Assembly: GCA_949130485.1 (NCBI GenBank)
Contig: OX422197.1
Coordinates: 2,271,603-2,335,602 of the forward strand
DNA length: 64,000 nt
Reading direction: 5' to 3'
From: Agelas oroides
Taxonomy: Eukaryota; Porifera; Demospongiae; Agelasida; Agelasidae
The notes under the pieces are model-generated. The model did no database searches. It was given only the letters and a program-made list of their open reading frames with translations, and had not been told where the DNA came from. The translations under genes and the position numbers were made by a program. Below, one piece after another: positions 61,408-64,000 of this stretch; the first letter of the stretch is position 1; every line of letters begins with the position of its first letter.

Positions 61408-64000
61408 CTCTTCTTGACTCTACTTGACTGTACTACACTCTACCATGCCTGTACTTGGTTCTACTTAGCTCTACTACACTCTACCATGGTCTACTACATT
61501 CTACCAAGACTCTACTTGACTCTACATGACTCTACTACATTCTACCATGGCTCTACTTGCCTGTACCTGTCTCTACTACACTCTGCCATGGCTCTGCTAC
61601 ATTCTACCAAGTCTCTACTTGGCTGTACATTACTCTACTACATTCTACAAAGGCCTTACTTGACTCTACTTCACTCTACTACACTCCACCATGGCTCTAC
61701 GTGGCTCTACTTGACTGTACTACATTCTACTATTGTTCTACTACATTCTACCAAGGCTCTACTTGACTCTACACGACTCTACTACTCTCTACTATGACTC
61801 TACTTGGCTGTACCTGTCTGTACTACACTCTACCATGACTCTACTACATTCTACCTAGGCTCTACTTGACTCTACATGACTCTACTTCATTCTACCATTG
61901 CTCTTCTTGACTCTACTTGACTCCACTACGCTCTACCATGGCTGTTTACTTGGTTCTACTTAGCTCTACTACACCCTATCATTGCTGTTCTACATTCTAC
62001 CATGGGTATATTCGCCTGAACATGACTCTACTACACTCTACCATGGCTCCACTTGGCTGTACCTGGCTCTACTACTCTCTGCCATGGCTATACTACATTC
62101 TACCAATGCTCTACTTGACTCTACATGACTCTACTACATTCTCCCAAGGCCCTACTTGACTCTACTTCACTCTACTACATTCTACCAAGGTTCTACTTGG
62201 CTGTACCTGGCCCTACTACACTCTGCCATGGCTCTACTACATTCTACCAAGGCTCTACTTGACTGTACATGACTCTACTGCATTCTACAAAGGCAGTACT
62301 TGACTCTACTTCACTCTACTACACTTCACCATGGCTCTACGTGGCTCTACTTGACTCTACTATACTCTACCATGTTCTACTACATTCTACCAAGGCTCTA
62401 CTTGACTCTACATGGCTCTACTACATTCTACCATGGCTGTACTTGGTTCTACTTGACTATACTAAACTCTACTATGGCTCTACTACATTCTATCTTGGCT
62501 CTACTTGGCTGTACCTGGCTCTACTACACTCAGCCATGGCTCTACTACATTCTACCAAGGCTCTACTTGACTCTACATGTCTCTACTACTCTCTACCATG
62601 ACTCTACTTGGATGTACCTGTCTGTACTACACTCTACCATGACTCTACTACATTCTACCATGGCTCTATTTGCCTCTACTTGACTGTACTACACTCTACT
62701 ATGGTTCTACTACATTCTACCAAGGCTCTACTTGACTCTACATCACTCTACTTCATTCCACCATTGCTCTTCTTGACTCTACTTGACTATACTACACTCT
62801 ACCATGGCTGTACTTGGTTCTACTTAGCTCTACTACACTCTACCATGATCTACTACATTCTACCAAGGCTCTACTTGACTCTCCATGACTCTACTTCATT
62901 CCTCCATTGCTCTTCTTGACTCTACTTGACTGTACTACACTCTACCATGGCTGTACTTGGTTCTACTTAGCTCTACTACAATCTACCAAGGTGTACTACA
63001 TTCTACCATGACTCTACTTGACTCTACATGACTCTACTACATTCTACCATGGCTCTACTTGGCTGTACCTGGCTCTACTACACTCTGCCATGGCTCTACT
63101 ACATTCTACCAAGGCTCTACTTCACTTTACATGACTCTACTACATTCTACAAAGGCCCTACTTGACTCTACTTCACTCTACTACACTCCACCGTGGCTCT
63201 ACGTAGCTCTACTTGACTCCACTATACTCTACCATGGTCTACTCCATTCTGCCACGGCTCTACTTGACTCTACATGACTCTACTACATTCTACCATGGAT
63301 CTACTTGACTCTACTTGACTGTACTAAACTCTACTATGGCTCTACTACATTCTACCAAGGCTCTACTTGACTCTACACGACTCTACTACACTCTACCATG
63401 ACTCTACTTGGCTGTACCTGTCTGTACTACACTCTACCATGGCTCTACTACATTCTACCAAGGCTCTACTTGACTCTACATAATTCTACTTCATTCTACC
63501 ATTGCTCTTCTTTACTCTACTTGACTCTACTACACTCTACCATGGCTGCATGTACTTGGTTCTACTTAGCTCTACTACACCCTATCATTGCTCTTCTACA
63601 TTCTACCATGGGTCTATTTGCCTCGACATGACTCTACTACATTCTTCCATGGCTCTACTTGGCTGTACCTGGCTATACTACACTCTGCCATGGCTCTACT
63701 TGGCTGTACCTGGCTCTACTATACTCTACCATGGTCTACTACATTCTACCAAGGCTCTACTTGACTCTACATGACTCTACTTCATTCCACCATTGCTCTT
63801 CTAGACTCTACTTGACTGTACTACATTCTACCATAGCTGTACTTGGTTCCATTTAGCTCTACTACACTCTACCATGGTCTACTACATTCTACCAACGCTC
63901 TACTTGACTCTACATGACTCTACTTCATTCCACCATTGCTCTTCTTGACTCTACTTGACTGTACTACATTCTACCATGGCTGTACTTGGTTCCATTTAGA
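61408..64000 (+). repeat. 8,072 bp block, copy 3 (cut by the window end)
   Basis: Follows copy 2 at exactly 8,072 bp until 62490, then at 7,976 bp: 44 bp are missing at 62488-62498 (joint TTCTATCTTGG), and one of the two 52 bp repeats is missing near 62674. Together that is 96 bp. Unit starts 61408, 61901, 62767, 62910, 63505, 63796 and 63939. The last joint, near 63900, departs from copy 2. The array continues past the window. Confidence 0.9.

Larger units (their letters stand above)
1..64000 (+). repeat. Continuous head-to-tail satellite array of ~10.25 bp CTCTAC subunits
   Basis: Every line of the window can be split into 10-11 bp subunits starting with CTCTAC or a one- or two-base variant (TTCTAC, CTGTAC, CTCTGC, CTATAC). 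Four of them form a 41 bp repeat: CTCTACTTGA, CTCTACATGA, CTCTACTACA and TTCTACCAAGG. The last one carries CCWWGG at its end. All subunits point the same way; I saw no GTAGAG-oriented (inverted) block. The 41 bp consensus has 13 C, 13 T, 11 A and 4 G, so the + strand is pyrimidine-rich and G-poor. No gene, RNA gene, transposable element or promoter is seen. The family is not recognised. A eukaryotic satellite is inferred from size and organisation. Confidence 0.97.

Noticed and set aside
1-64000. More than a hundred + strand open frames of 60-136 codons with similar Leu/Tyr/Thr/Ser-rich products
   Set aside because: They follow from the repeat: the same DNA is open in all three frames, many start at TTG rather than ATG, frames overlap each other, unit lengths (41, 595 bp) are not multiples of 3, and indels of 1, 2, 4, 5 and 10 bp occur freely. 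No domain, signal peptide or ribosome-binding site is credible.
1-64000. CCATGG as a translation start context (Kozak-like)
   Set aside because: It closes a large share of the 11 bp subunits and occurs hundreds of times, so it has no specific value as a start signal here.
1-64000. CRISPR array
   Set aside because: There are repeats but no unique spacers; intervals between repeats are themselves repeats, and no cas genes are present.
1-64000. Known bird microchromosome satellites with a 41-42 bp period
   Set aside because: Only the period is similar. Those families, as I remember them, are rich in A and T tracts, while this array has almost no such tracts. Without a database search the match is not supported.
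1-64000. A/T-tract-based curved DNA
   Set aside because: Runs of four or more A or T are rare and not phased. The 10 bp periodicity here is carried by CTCTAC, not by A-tracts.
1-64000. Telomeric repeat, rDNA or tRNA arrays
   Set aside because: No TTAGGG-type repeat, no rRNA-like or cloverleaf-like sequence was seen in any unit.

Overview
The whole window is one uninterrupted, strictly head-to-tail satellite/minisatellite array. I found no protein-coding gene, RNA gene, transposon, CRISPR array or unique-sequence stretch anywhere in the 64 kb. The basic building block is a 10-11 bp subunit around CTCTAC, read on the + strand. Subunits pair into about 20/21 bp and then into a 41 bp repeat with subunit lengths 10+10+10+11; the 11-mer ends in CCATGG, CCAAGG or CCTTGG. 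Repeats of 41 and 61/62 bp tend to alternate, giving a 102/103 bp (ten-subunit) intermediate period. Fifty-eight subunits make a 595 bp higher-order unit (class A).

Two other long unit types are mixed in. Class B is marked by strongly diverged but conserved subunits (ACCCTATCATT, TCTATTTGCCTCAACATGA). Class C is marked by a shortened 7 bp subunit, CTCTTGG. B and C usually sit together as a composite of about 980 bp (BC). Unit starts below are placed at the CTCTTCTTGA-type subunit, a landmark present in nearly every unit; the phase is arbitrary, the spacing is not.

Layout: 0-8.1 kb is a mixed A/B/C domain. 8.1-18.1 kb holds two copies of a block spaced 5,679 bp apart. 17.3-20.1 kb repeats 0.66-3.5 kb at an offset of 16,625 bp. 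19.7-24.3 kb holds a 2,738 bp tandem duplication. 23.7-27.8 kb repeats 3.8-8.5 kb, minus one exact 595 bp unit. 28-31.3 kb is related to 41.4-44 kb (offset 13,430 bp). 32.5-40 kb holds three copies of a 2,671 bp block, the third carrying one extra 595 bp unit. 45.3-64 kb holds two full copies and a third, window-truncated copy of an 8,072 bp block.

Organism: a eukaryotic nuclear genome is the best inference, from the large multi-level satellite and from sparse CpG sites that vary to TpG/CpA as expected from cytosine methylation. The taxon cannot be told, and I do not recognise the satellite as a named family. The many short open frames on the + strand are by-products of the repeat, because the same nucleotides are open in all three frames. 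The notable features are the subunit period close to the DNA helical repeat, the clean nested hierarchy, and well-preserved footprints of unequal exchange in register at every scale.
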